A DNA stretch of 52,634 bases. It comes from Leucothrix arctica. Its GTDB lineage: Bacteria > Pseudomonadota > Gammaproteobacteria > Thiotrichales > Thiotrichaceae. Every line of letters begins with the position of its first letter. The stretch's first letter is position 1. This document shows, one piece after another, positions 1 through 9,206 of the stretch. Both the position numbers and the translations under genes were made by a program. The DNA is taken from positions 1 through 52,634 of the forward strand of contig NZ_QGKL01000027.1 in assembly GCF_003172895.1 (NCBI RefSeq), in the 5' to 3' direction. A model generated the notes under the pieces. That model saw only the letters and a list, made by a program, of their open reading frames with translations. It was not told the DNA's origin and searched no databases.

Positions 1-100
1 CCTGGTAAGCAGGAAGCGCGATTGAAGCCAAAATACCGATGATTGCGACTACGATCATTAATTCAATTAGTGTAAAACCTTTCTGGAGTTGCTTTCTCAT
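1..100 (-). CDS. pilA: Type IV pilin, major-pilin type (5' end only)
   Basis: Only the first 33 codons lie in the window; the rest is off the left edge. The product starts [20 protein letters not shown], the type III (prepilin) signal: a short basic leader, Gly before Phe+1, Glu+5, then a hydrophobic helix. PilD-type peptidase would cut after the Gly and methylate the Phe. The helix runs straight on from the leader, as in pilins that build the fibre core. A ribosome site AGAGAG sits about 8 bases before the ATG. A sigma-54 promoter lies upstream (163-180), which fits PilS/PilR-controlled pilA. Minor pilins share this N-terminus, so the major-pilin call rests mainly on the promoter. Confidence 0.85.
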   Translation of the reverse strand, partial: MRKQLQKGFTLIELMIVVAIIGILASIALPAYQ

Positions 101-162
101 TTTTATATCTCTCTTATTATTAAGTTTATTATGTAGTTGTTATTAACTATCTGATTAATACA

Positions 163-180
163 TTGCAGAAGCCATGCCAA
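163..180 (-). promoter_or_regulatory. Sigma-54 (RpoN) promoter of the pilin gene
   Basis: On the minus strand the sequence is TTGGCATGGCTTCTGCAA. It has GG and GC exactly 10 bases apart, matching the -24/-12 consensus TGGCAC-N5-TTGCA closely. It lies about 65 bases before the pilin ATG. Sigma-54 dependence of pilA is well established in Pseudomonas and relatives. Confidence 0.75.
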
Positions 181-279
181 GTTTTCATGGGTTCTCATTA
201 AGTCATTGAAAATTAAAATAATTAAATTGTTTTTATTATATTATATACATTTCAAACAACTACTTTGGCCTGCTCAATC

Positions 280-308
280 GTCACTTATGGTCACCTTTAA
301 TGTCACTT
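280..308 (-). promoter_or_regulatory. Three heptamer repeats A(A/G)GTGAC, possible activator site
   Basis: Reading the minus strand, AAGTGAC, AGGTGAC and AAGTGAC occur at 302-308, 290-296 and 280-286, all in the same orientation and 10-12 bases apart. They lie about 100-130 bases upstream of the sigma-54 promoter, where enhancer-binding proteins such as PilR bind. This is inference: the repeats do not exactly match the published PilR TGTC motif. Confidence 0.35.
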
Positions 309-346
309 AGAGACAGGTTACTGACGTTTTTAATGCCCAGACACAA

Positions 347-380
347 AAAACCGCCTGAGCTAAAAGCATCAAGCGGTTTT
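347..380 (-). terminator. Rho-independent terminator after rluB
   Basis: AAAACCGC pairs with GCGGTTTT around a loop of about 18 bases. On the minus strand the stem is followed directly by a T run (GCGGTTTTTTG). It sits about 110 bases past the rluB stop. Confidence 0.7.
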
Positions 381-487
381 ATTTTGCACAATATAAGGTT
401 TAGATAAGCTGAATGGTGATAGACGGTTTATCTTCAATCTTTATATTGTTCTTTTAAGCAATTCACACAAAACTATAGTGTGTACCT

Positions 488-1294
488 CTAGCCACCCTTG
501 CGGCCACCCTGAATTTTTCGAGGCTTCTTGCCACCTTTTGGCGGACTAGGCTCTTCAAATTCAAGATTGACACTCTTATATATAGCACGCATCGCTTTTG
601 GCTCTAGTGTTTCAGAGTAACCATTACGTAAGTAACGCGGCATACTCACAGTACCGTAACGTACACGTGTCAAACGGCTAACTTTACAGCCAACACTTTC
701 CCATAGACGACGTACTTCACGGTTACGACCTTCATGCAAAATTACGTGGAACCACTGATTGATTCCTTCACCACCGCCATAGATGATTTGTTCAAACTTA
801 GCCAAGCCATCTTCCAACATAACGCCTGCTTTAAGCGCCGTTAGCATCTCTTCAGTCACATTACCCATCACACGCACAGCATATTCACGTTCTATTTTAT
901 AAGAAGGGTGCATTAAGCGGTTTGCTAGTTCACCGTCCGTTGTAAACAACAGCAAGCCTTCAGTATTAATGTCCAAACGACCTACCTGAATCCAGCGGCC
1001 ACTACTCGGATCAGGTAAGTTCTTAAAAACGGTCGGACGACCTTCAGGATCATTACGCGTGCAAATTTCGCCTACTTTTTTATGGTAAGTAAGCACTTGT
1101 GGTTTGGCCACTAGACGCTGGCTAATTCGTAAACGTTGCCCTCGTAGACTAACTTGGTCAGTCTCCTCGATAGCTTGACCAGGAGTAGCCTTCATACCAT
1201 TAACCAAAATAACGCCTTCTTCAACCCAGCGTTCTATTTCTCGACGCGAGCCGTAACCTGCGCGGGACAGCATTTTTTGAATTCGTTCAGCCAT
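488..1294 (-). CDS. rluB: 23S rRNA pseudouridine synthase RluB (U2605-type)
   Basis: Converts one uridine of 23S rRNA to pseudouridine. The 268-residue product starts MAERIQKMLSRAGYGSRREI, almost the E. coli RluB start, forming an N-terminal S4 RNA-binding domain (about residues 1-60). The catalytic motif GRLDINTEGLLL follows, with the nucleophile Asp at about 108, then the RsuA/RluB-family motif NREVRRLWESVG. The C-terminus is a short basic Lys/Arg/Gly tail. I chose the ATG at 1294 because GGAAG lies 6 bases upstream and it matches the family start. In-frame ATGs at 1324 and 1339 would add 10-15 residues. Close paralogues RluE/RluF differ, so RluB is likely but not certain. Confidence 0.9.
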   Translation of the reverse strand: MAERIQKMLSRAGYGSRREIERWVEEGVILVNGMKATPGQAIEETDQVSLRGQRLRISQRLVAKPQVLTYHKKVGEICTRNDPEGRPTVFKNLPDPSSGRWIQVGRLDINTEGLLLFTTDGELANRLMHPSYKIEREYAVRVMGNVTEEMLTALKAGVMLEDGLAKFEQIIYGGGEGINQWFHVILHEGRNREVRRLWESVGCKVSRLTRVRYGTVSMPRYLRNGYSETLEPKAMRAIYKSVNLEFEEPSPPKGGKKPRKIQGGRKGG

Positions 1295-1475
1295 GGGGGT
1301 CTTCCATAAAAAAGTATTCGACATTATCTCACAGTGCACGCACCCATATAAGGGCTTATATCGCCAGTTTGTTTTATCTTTGACTTCTTAATAGGGTGTC
1401 ATTGCATAGTGATTAGGTGTTTGCTAGTTTCTGTACTATCTCGTTTTTTAAACCTACGTCACAAGGTGTTTGATT

Positions 1476-2438
1476 ATGCCCGCTATTCTAAAAGAACCTT
1501 TGCCAGATGAAACTAAAGTAAACGAAGCCCCAACAGAGCTTGATGACACCTCTGCCGCTGACTTGTTAGTAGGCTTAACAGATGCAAAGCTTGTCATGGA
1601 TGGCTCTGTCAGCATGGCTGGGAAAGACCTGTTAAAAATCACCTATGCCAACGGCCAGTATCCTTACTCGGAAAAAATGAAACTCGTCGAGTACGAAAGA
1701 GAGAAGCTTCTATTACAAATTGAACTACTAAAAGTACAAAAGTGGGCAAAAGAAGAAGGCAAAAAGATTGTGATGATCTTTGAGGGAAGAGATGCGGCGG
1801 GTAAAGGAGGTACAATAAAACGCTTTACTGAGCACTTAAACCCTCGTATTGCACGCGTTATTGCTTTAGAAAAACCCAGTGAGCGAGAGTTAGGTCAGTG
1901 GTACTTTCAACGTTATGTACGTCATTTGCCGGCAGCTGGTGAGATTCTTATGTATGACCGCTCTTGGTATAACCGAGCAGGTGTTGAGAAAGTCATGGGC
2001 TTTTGTTCAGATCGAGATCACTTAGAGTTTATGCGTCAAGCACCCGTATTCGAGCGTATGTTAGTAAACTCTGACACGATATTATTCAAATTTTGGTTCT
2101 CGGTCACTCGCCAGGAACAACTCAGACGTTTCCGGGCTAGGAAAAGTGATCCGTTAAAACAGTGGAAGCTAAGCCCTATTGATGTGGCTTCACTAGACCG
2201 TTGGGATGAATATACGGATGCCCGTCGTTCCATGTTTTTTAATACGGATACAGCCGATGCGCCTTGGACGGTCGTCAAATCAGATGATAAAAAACGAGCC
2301 CGAATTAGTTGTATGCGCTACTTCTTAAACGAGCTCGATTATCCTGACAAGGATACTTCAGTTGTCTATAAGCCCGATGAGTTAATCGTTGGCTCAGTGT
2401 CAAAGCTTTATAAAAAGGAGCAGTTGGCGCAAGGTTAA
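1476..2438 (+). CDS. ppk2: Polyphosphate kinase 2 (PPK2 family)
   Basis: Transfers phosphate between polyphosphate and a nucleotide, typically ADP or GDP for this subclass. The 320-residue protein has the Walker A variant FEGRDAAGKGGTIKRF (about residues 108-123), an arginine-rich lid region, and the diagnostic YDRSWYNRAGVEKVMGF block. GRDAAGKGG is the class I form; AMP-using class II/III enzymes often differ in this loop, so NDP specificity is inferred. The first 65 residues are acidic and not conserved in the core fold. AAGGTG precedes the ATG at 1476; an in-frame TTG at 1470 is less likely. It stands alone, divergent from rluB, and ends at a hairpin that also holds the next gene's ribosome site. 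Confidence 0.92.
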   Translation: MPAILKEPLPDETKVNEAPTELDDTSAADLLVGLTDAKLVMDGSVSMAGKDLLKITYANGQYPYSEKMKLVEYEREKLLLQIELLKVQKWAKEEGKKIVMIFEGRDAAGKGGTIKRFTEHLNPRIARVIALEKPSERELGQWYFQRYVRHLPAAGEILMYDRSWYNRAGVEKVMGFCSDRDHLEFMRQAPVFERMLVNSDTILFKFWFSVTRQEQLRRFRARKSDPLKQWKLSPIDVASLDRWDEYTDARRSMFFNTDTADAPWTVVKSDDKKRARISCMRYFLNELDYPDKDTSVVYKPDELIVGSVSKLYKKEQLAQG

Positions 2439-2467
2439 TTTATTAATCAAGCTCAGAATACACTATG

Positions 2468-2494
2468 ATGCCTCCTTACTAAGGGGGCATTTTT
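2468..2494 (+). terminator. Terminator hairpin containing the next gene's ribosome binding site
   Basis: ATGCCTCCTT (2468-2477) pairs with AAGGGGGCAT (2481-2490) over 10 bp with one G-U pair and a 3-base loop, followed by TTTTT. It is a good intrinsic terminator for ppk2. Yet the AAGGGGG arm is the only Shine-Dalgarno candidate for the ATG at 2495. Confidence 0.7.
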
Positions 2495-4279
2495 ATGTTT
2501 ACAGCGCGTGATGAAATTGAACATGGCAATCGAAATGATTGGGATAACTTAAGACGCATACTAACGTACCTCAAAGCCTATCGAGGCAGAGCAATCTTTG
2601 CACTACTGTGTTTAATTGCCGCGAAGTGGGCAAATATTGGCGTGCCGTTAGTATTACGAGACATTATAGATAGCTTTGACTCATCGACACAAATACTCGT
2701 CTTGCCTGTTAGTTTGCTATTAGCTTACGGTGCTTTAAAGCTCGCAAACTCTTTATTTAGTGAACTACGTGACACCGTATTTGCACGAGTTCGTTATCAC
2801 GCAATGCGTCAACTCTCAAACCAAGTACTAGAACACCTACATAACTTGTCGTTACGTTTTCATCTAGAGCGTAAAACGGGGGCGATTAGTCGTGACCTTG
2901 AGCGTGGAACCCGCTCCGTCAGTACCATGATGAACTTTTTGGTGTTTAGTTTCATCCCAATTTTTGTCGAGTTCACCTTAGTAGCCGTTATTTTATTGGC
3001 TAATTACGATGTCATATTCACGCTAATCACCTTCGGCACCATTCTAATTTACGTCGCATTCACGGTTGCCATCAGCAACTGGCGTATATCGTATCGTCAC
3101 GATATGAACCGCTTAGACTCAGAAGCGAACAGTCATGCTTTTGATAGCCTAATCAACTATGAAACCGTGAAGTACTTTAATAATGAGTCACTTGAGCTAA
3201 CACGATATGACAAAACGTTGTCCGAGTGGGAAGCTGTTGCGGTTAAAAGTCAGTCTTCAATGTCACTCCTCAACTTTGGTCAAAATGCCATTATTGGGAT
3301 TGGTGTCACCGTTGTTATGTTCTTTGCGGCCAGTCAAGTTGTTGATAAGCAGATGAGTATTGGTGACTTAGTAATGGTCAATGCTTTTATGTTGCAGCTA
3401 TTTATCCCGCTAGGTGCGCTTGGTATTATTTATCGTCAGTTTAAATATACGCTGGCAGATATGGATCTTGTCTTTAAACTATTAACGAAAGAGCCAGAAA
3501 TCCAAAATATCGACCAAGCGAAAGAACTTGAAGTGGGTAAGGCGTCTATTAGTTTTGAAGATGTCCATTTTGCTTACCAAGCTGACCGCGAGATATTAAA
3601 AGGTGTGAGCTTTACGGTGCCAGCAGGGCAGACCGTTGCAGTGGTAGGTCATAGCGGGGCAGGTAAGTCGACGTTAGCGCGTTTGCTATTCCGTTTTTAT
3701 GACGTGAGCGCAGGAAAAATAACGGTTGATGATCAAAATATTCATGATGTGACACAAGATAGCTTACGAAAGGCGATCGGTATTGTGCCGCAAGATACCG
3801 TCCTGTTTAACGACACCATCCGCTATAACATTCAATACGGAAACCTTGATGCTTCTGAGACAGAAGTTAAAGAAGCTGCGGCTTTGGCACAGATCGAGAC
3901 TTTCATCGAAAGTTTGCCAGATGGTTGGGATACCAAAGTAGGGGAGCGAGGCTTGAAGTTGTCCGGTGGCGAAAAACAGCGTGTCGCAATTGCTCGTGCT
4001 ATTTTGAAACGGCCAGATATATTGGTCTTTGACGAAGCAACCTCGTCGCTTGATAGTTCAACGGAACAAGCGATTCAGCAGACCTTAAAGCAAGTGTCGA
4101 CCACAACAACAACGATGGTTGTTGCTCACCGCTTATCAACGATAATAGATGCAGATCAGATATTAGTAATGGATGGTGGGAAAATCATAGAGCGTGGCTC
4201 GCACTCCGAGCTAATGCAAAAGAAGGGCGAGTACCGACGCATGTGGGACTTACAGCAAGAAGCAGCAGAGGAAAGTTAG
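2495..4279 (+). CDS. Atm1/ABCB7-type ABC exporter (fused permease-ATPase)
   Basis: A 594-residue half-transporter expected to act as a homodimer in the inner membrane. Residues about 30-320 form the type I exporter membrane domain with six helices. The ATPase domain has Walker A GHSGAGKST (about 386-394), signature LSGGEKQRVAIARA (about 488), Walker B ILVFDEATSSLD (about 508-519) and the H-loop AHRLSTI. The motif NYETVKYFNNE in the membrane domain is typical of Atm1/HMT1 proteins, which export glutathione conjugates or persulfides and help metal and Fe-S homeostasis. The substrate here is inferred from family only. It follows ppk2 by 56 bases and its stop overlaps that of the convergent gene by 3 bases. 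Confidence 0.88.
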   Translation: MFTARDEIEHGNRNDWDNLRRILTYLKAYRGRAIFALLCLIAAKWANIGVPLVLRDIIDSFDSSTQILVLPVSLLLAYGALKLANSLFSELRDTVFARVRYHAMRQLSNQVLEHLHNLSLRFHLERKTGAISRDLERGTRSVSTMMNFLVFSFIPIFVEFTLVAVILLANYDVIFTLITFGTILIYVAFTVAISNWRISYRHDMNRLDSEANSHAFDSLINYETVKYFNNESLELTRYDKTLSEWEAVAVKSQSSMSLLNFGQNAIIGIGVTVVMFFAASQVVDKQMSIGDLVMVNAFMLQLFIPLGALGIIYRQFKYTLADMDLVFKLLTKEPEIQNIDQAKELEVGKASISFEDVHFAYQADREILKGVSFTVPAGQTVAVVGHSGAGKSTLARLLFRFYDVSAGKITVDDQNIHDVTQDSLRKAIGIVPQDTVLFNDTIRYNIQYGNLDASETEVKEAAALAQIETFIESLPDGWDTKVGERGLKLSGGEKQRVAIARAILKRPDILVFDEATSSLDSSTEQAIQQTLKQVSTTTTTMVVAHRLSTIIDADQILVMDGGKIIERGSHSELMQKKGEYRRMWDLQQEAAEES

Positions 4280-5493
4280 TCTTTCAACTCTGCTTGTTTA
4301 CGTGACGTGAAAAATGAAACGAGTGTCGTATCACTTCCCGCAGCATCTTGATAATAACGAGTCTCGGTGCTGCGGCTCTCGTCTTCATTATCCGCGTTTA
4401 AATTAACTTGGTTTAAGCTGCTTAACGCCTGCTGTGCTTCAGATACTTTACGGCTTAACGCTTCAAATGTTTGCTGAGTGGTATCAAGCGTGTCTGCGAG
4501 TTGATTAATAGACTTCACATCAAGCTGCTTTAAGTTGCTCTCTGTTGTTTCTTTTATATAGCGACTCTGTTCTTCGTAGCGACGAAGTGATTCAACATGC
4601 AAGCGACTTTCGCTGACATTAGCGTTCAGTTCTTGTCGAGCCATATCCGCATTTTGGAAGGCTGCATCATATTGGGTGTAAAGGTCGTTTTCGTTCGCAT
4701 CGATATTCTCAAGGTACAGTTTGTAAGCGTCATTTGCTTTGTTTTTGTGACCTTGGAGTTGTTCTAGAAGGCTAGCTGACTCTTTAAGTGTTTTGTTAAG
4801 ACTATTACGAACATCTTCAGCAAGCGTGTTGTTTGCGTCTAAATTGTCTAGTTGGATGTTGTGCTGAGCAGTGATGTGCTGTGCTAGCTGATAAGAATGT
4901 GCATCTTGTTGTTGTACACGCTTAATGCCAACATCTAGATTATTAAGACCTTCTCGAAGTTCTTGTTCTACTTTAATTACCGTATTTTCGGTTTCACCCA
5001 ATCTTCTGTCCCAGATGTCTTGAGTCTGCTCAATACGTCTTTCTAATATATAGCCTTTGTGGCGAAGATTAGTTTCAGCTTCTTCAGCACTCTCTGCAAG
5101 CTCCTGAATTTTTTCTGAGCTAGTCCAAGCGCCATGCTGTTTACTCATTAGAGAGTTACTTTGATGAACTAGCTTTTCAACCAGTTTTTCAGCACGTTCT
5201 TCACTTGTTTTGATTGCTCGAAGTGACTTATCAATGTGCTTTTGGTCTTTAACAATAGTCTTCTTAAGGACGGTAACAAACTCGCGGTCCTTCTTCATCG
5301 ACTTGCGGCCTAACAGCATTGCCCAGAGTGACGTGACTAACGCAGCACCTGAAATAGCCGCGATAAAAATACTAAGCCAAGGGTTTTCAGAAACAATATT
5401 ATCAGCCGCTAAAGAGTGACTACTAAAGGAGAAGAGAATAATAAAACTTGAGAGTTTTACCAGTGTCATTATGTGATTAGGTCGATAGTTCAC
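4276..5493 (-). CDS. Membrane-anchored coiled-coil protein of unknown function
   Basis: Not recognised as a named family. The 405-residue product begins with a likely signal peptide (hydrophobic to SLAADN), then a transmembrane segment WLSIFIAAISGAALVTSLWAML (about residues 39-60). The rest (about 70-390) is Glu/Gln/Lys/Leu-rich with heptad-like spacing, suggesting a long helical coiled coil. If the signal peptide is cut, one anchor remains, and the KKD-rich stretch after it suggests a cytoplasmic coiled coil. If uncut, there are two membrane passes. The start is GTG at 5493 with GAGAG 8 bases upstream; ATG at 5469 is the alternative. A 20-bp palindrome lies 60 bases upstream. Resemblance to chemoreceptor or RmuC-like coils is only compositional. 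Confidence 0.65.
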   Translation of the reverse strand: MNYRPNHIMTLVKLSSFIILFSFSSHSLAADNIVSENPWLSIFIAAISGAALVTSLWAMLLGRKSMKKDREFVTVLKKTIVKDQKHIDKSLRAIKTSEERAEKLVEKLVHQSNSLMSKQHGAWTSSEKIQELAESAEEAETNLRHKGYILERRIEQTQDIWDRRLGETENTVIKVEQELREGLNNLDVGIKRVQQQDAHSYQLAQHITAQHNIQLDNLDANNTLAEDVRNSLNKTLKESASLLEQLQGHKNKANDAYKLYLENIDANENDLYTQYDAAFQNADMARQELNANVSESRLHVESLRRYEEQSRYIKETTESNLKQLDVKSINQLADTLDTTQQTFEALSRKVSEAQQALSSLNQVNLNADNEDESRSTETRYYQDAAGSDTTLVSFFTSRKQAELKD

Positions 5494-5553
5494 GCTATTT
5501 ACTCTCGCTACAGCAGTCGCTGTTTACTGTTTTAATTCTAATTAGTGTTTGAA

Positions 5554-5573
5554 CGAATGTTCGTGAATATTCG
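5554..5573. promoter_or_regulatory. 20-bp near-perfect palindrome, possible operator
   Basis: CGAATGTTCGTGAATATTCG reads nearly the same on both strands (CGAAT.TTC..GAA.ATTCG). It lies in the leader or promoter of the coiled-coil gene. The size and symmetry suit a TetR-like or similar dimeric repressor, but no such regulator is adjacent. Confidence 0.4.
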
Positions 5574-5652
5574 CAATCTTAAGTATAGCATTGAAAATAC
5601 CTTTTGCACTTATAGCGTATTTGCTACCAGAATTACTTAGGGTGCGGAGTAG

Positions 5653-5683
5653 AAGGTACGGTTTATAGTATTAACCGCACCTT
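5653..5683 (-). terminator. Hairpin downstream of mltA
   Basis: AAGGTACGGTT pairs with AACCGCACCTT; as minus-strand RNA this is an 11-bp stem with one G-U pair and a 9-base loop. It begins 32 bases after the mltA stop. There is no clear T run, so termination is only suggested. Confidence 0.45.
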
Positions 5684-5715
5684 TATGACGTAAGTTTGTA
5701 CGAAATAATTATCGT

Positions 5716-6894
5716 TTAGCGATCGTTTTTGCTGAGCTTGGTATTTTCACGTTTAACTAAGACATAAGCGCGGTGGTTACCCGTCATGTGGTTGGCTGTT
5801 AAACGAGCAGATTCACCTTGGCCAGTATAAATATCGATACGTGCAGGCCCCGTGATGTCACTGCCTCTATCTTTAGGAAGAAGCAGTTTCCACTCGGTAC
5901 CGAGTGTTTGGCCTTTGCTATTGATAATAGGAACCTCTGCCAATACAACAGATCCGAACGGTGTGTAGTTAGTATCTACAGCAATAGAATGACCTGTTAC
6001 CAAAGGTATACCAGACGCAGTACGAAGCTCCCCGTGAGTCTTTTTGAAGTAAATATAGCGTGGGTTTTGATTCAAGACATGTTCAAGTTGGCTTGGATTA
6101 GAGTAAAGCCAGTTTTGTATCGCTTCTCTTCCAAGGTTCCCTTTTAGATAGCCTTTTTTTGCCATGTATTGACTGATTTTACCAAATCGCTTTTCGTTGG
6201 AACCATCAAAAGTTAAAGAGACACGGTGACCGTTTTGGTACTGTAATATTCCTGAGCCTTGAACTTGCATGTAAAAGTAACCTACAGGGTCATTAGTCCA
6301 TGCTATTTCAAAACCTTTATTAGCTAAGGCGCCTTTATTAATGGCTCGTCGATTCAATAAACGTAACTTGCCCGACATAGGCGAGCGGTAAATAGGGTAG
6401 CTAAACTCAGTGCTCTTCTTATGACTAGCCTTAATAATCGGTGTGTAATAGCCCGTAAATTTACTGACTGATTGATTATTGTTAGCTAACGGTACTAAGT
6501 TAAATTCATACTGCAATGCATCAGGCGCAATTGCACCGTCCCAGAGTAAAAGGCTATGAAGTGTGTTTGTGAGCACTCGGTTTGGAAGGTTTAAGCCTTT
6601 CTTTGCGACGACATCATTTGGTTTTTTAGTTTTTAGGTATCGAACCGCTTGGTGTAAACCTGTCCGTAAATCTTTTGTGATCGAGAGACTTTTTTCAGGT
6701 ATCCGTATAGTTGAGTACTCATCATCCATATCAGGCATTGAGTAGTCATTAGCGTCGAAAGGGGAATGCGAGTAGCGGTCTAGTGAAGCAATTAGTTGCT
6801 CATTTAAGATATTGGGTTTTGCATTGATAGCGGCTGTAGTAACTAAGCTAGCCATCAGAACAAAAACTACCTTAACAGCGTTTTGTCGTTTCAT
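5716..6894 (-). CDS. mltA: Membrane-bound-type lytic murein transglycosylase A
   Basis: Cleaves the MurNAc-GlcNAc bond of peptidoglycan, leaving 1,6-anhydro-MurNAc. The 392-residue protein has an N-terminal signal (to about AINA), the MltA-domain motif FTGYYTPIIKAS (GYYTP at 148-152), GYFYMQVQGSG, and a C-terminal 3D domain with D342-R-G...G...D354-I-Y. The 3D aspartate is the family's catalytic residue. E. coli MltA is an outer-membrane lipoprotein; here no lipobox Cys is present near the signal end, so this form may be periplasmic or held by an uncut signal helix. It is a single gene with its own downstream hairpin. Confidence 0.92.
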   Translation of the reverse strand: MKRQNAVKVVFVLMASLVTTAAINAKPNILNEQLIASLDRYSHSPFDANDYSMPDMDDEYSTIRIPEKSLSITKDLRTGLHQAVRYLKTKKPNDVVAKKGLNLPNRVLTNTLHSLLLWDGAIAPDALQYEFNLVPLANNNQSVSKFTGYYTPIIKASHKKSTEFSYPIYRSPMSGKLRLLNRRAINKGALANKGFEIAWTNDPVGYFYMQVQGSGILQYQNGHRVSLTFDGSNEKRFGKISQYMAKKGYLKGNLGREAIQNWLYSNPSQLEHVLNQNPRYIYFKKTHGELRTASGIPLVTGHSIAVDTNYTPFGSVVLAEVPIINSKGQTLGTEWKLLLPKDRGSDITGPARIDIYTGQGESARLTANHMTGNHRAYVLVKRENTKLSKNDR

Positions 6895-7003
6895 AAGGCA
6901 CTCATTTTATTGTTATTATTTTGGGGTATGAGTACGATTATGCCAGTTCAAGGTTTGATGACAAGCCATGAGCGGTAGTTTCAGATGAAGCGTTATTTCT
7001 CTT

Positions 7004-7792
7004 TTAGCTTAGTCCCAAGAAGCTATTTACCTGTTCGCTAAATGTTTCTGCTGATTCGATATGCGGCAAATGCCCTGCATCTTCAATGGTGATAATTGAG
7101 GCTTGTGGAAATAATAATGTTATCTTTTCCTGATCTTCAACAGGATCCAAGTAAGGAGACTGTCCACCCTTAATAAATAGTGTTGGCTTATCAAACGTGA
7201 CACCAGCGGTAGCGTTAAAATTGGCAACATTAAGATAAGTACGTGTGATTTCAGATAAGTCACAACGCCACTTGTAGCCACCAGATCCATCGCTTTTGAG
7301 GTTTTTAAGTAAAAATGCACGCTCTACAGATGACTCAATACTGTCAATCAACATGTCGTTTGCTGTTTTTCTCGATTTAATTTCGTGAACAGGTAACGAT
7401 AGTAGTGCATTAAAAATAGGCAAGTGCCATAATGGATACGACTTCGGCGCGATATCTACAATAATAAGTTTGTTTAGCCGTTCAGAATGATTGAGAGCAA
7501 GGTTCATAGCGACCTTTCCTCCCATAGAATGACCAAGTAAATCAAATGATGAAATGCCAAGGTCCTCAGCGAGTGACAAAACGTCCTCTGCCATGTCTTT
7601 ATAACGCATACCTGACAAATGGGGTGAGTGACCATGGTTACGCAAATCAGGTGTAATCACGTTGAAATGTGATGACAGATTCTGTGCTTGGCCTCGCCAA
7701 TTATCCATTGACCCGAGTAAGCCGTGAAGCATAAACAGAGCAGGATTGTTTGTGTCACCGAATTGTTTGTAATTGAGTTGCGTATTTGTCAT
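7004..7792 (-). CDS. ybfF: Alpha/beta hydrolase, YbfF-like esterase
   Basis: The 262-residue protein has the oxyanion stretch LFMLHGLLGSMDNW, the nucleophile elbow LLGHSMGGKVA (Ser about 97), and the C-terminal histidine in AGHLPHIES. The PDLRNHGHSP block is characteristic of the YbfF/ABHD11 group. YbfF hydrolyses short acyl esters and acyl-CoA in vitro; the natural substrate is unknown. It is a single gene, divergent from mreB. Confidence 0.85.
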   Translation of the reverse strand: MTNTQLNYKQFGDTNNPALFMLHGLLGSMDNWRGQAQNLSSHFNVITPDLRNHGHSPHLSGMRYKDMAEDVLSLAEDLGISSFDLLGHSMGGKVAMNLALNHSERLNKLIIVDIAPKSYPLWHLPIFNALLSLPVHEIKSRKTANDMLIDSIESSVERAFLLKNLKSDGSGGYKWRCDLSEITRTYLNVANFNATAGVTFDKPTLFIKGGQSPYLDPVEDQEKITLLFPQASIITIEDAGHLPHIESAETFSEQVNSFLGLS

Positions 7793-8011
7793 GAATTTAG
7801 GCGGGATATGGTTAGCTAGGTGGGGGTATATTGAAAGTGTCGTAATTTAGTTCCAATTATTAATTAACGATCAGTAAATATCCAGTTATAATTCTTTAGA
7901 TAACTTATTAATATAATAAGGTCAAACGGTTGCTCAAATATGCTGTCATTGCTACATTAGAGCGGGGTTTTTAAAGCCCTGTCAGCCAACCAGTTTAGCC
8001 ACGATAACTAG

Positions 8012-9088
<1,077 letters not shown>

Positions 9089-9131
9089 ATACGAAAGTGG
9101 TCTGATCAGGCCGCTCTAAAAAAAAGACTTC

Positions 9132-9166
9132 GGGAGACTTCCCATCGACGATTTCAGTGAAAATCG
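9132..9166 (+). promoter_or_regulatory. Probable mreC translation-initiation region with ATC start
   Basis: GGGAG (9132-9136) lies 7 bases before ATC at 9144. In the mreC frame no ATG, GTG or TTG occurs between the stop at 9117 and ATG 9207. A 6-bp hairpin, CGATTT-CAGTGA-AAATCG (9149-9166), follows within the first codons. A CTG at 9180 with GAGAG upstream is a second candidate. Confidence 0.5.
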
Positions 9167-9206
9167 GCTAGAGAGTTCGCTGCTAATTAAATTTTTAATA
9201 GCAGCG

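Larger units (their letters stand above)
101..487. other. Intergenic region between rluB and the pilin gene
   Basis: No coding potential seen. It holds the pilin leader region, the sigma-54 promoter, the heptamer repeats, an AT-rich stretch (about 210-255) and the rluB terminator. Confidence 0.6.

Noticed and set aside
7960-7985. GGGGTTTTTAAAGCCC near mreB as an operator or hairpin
   Set aside because: The stem has a G-G mismatch and a 2-base loop; too weak.
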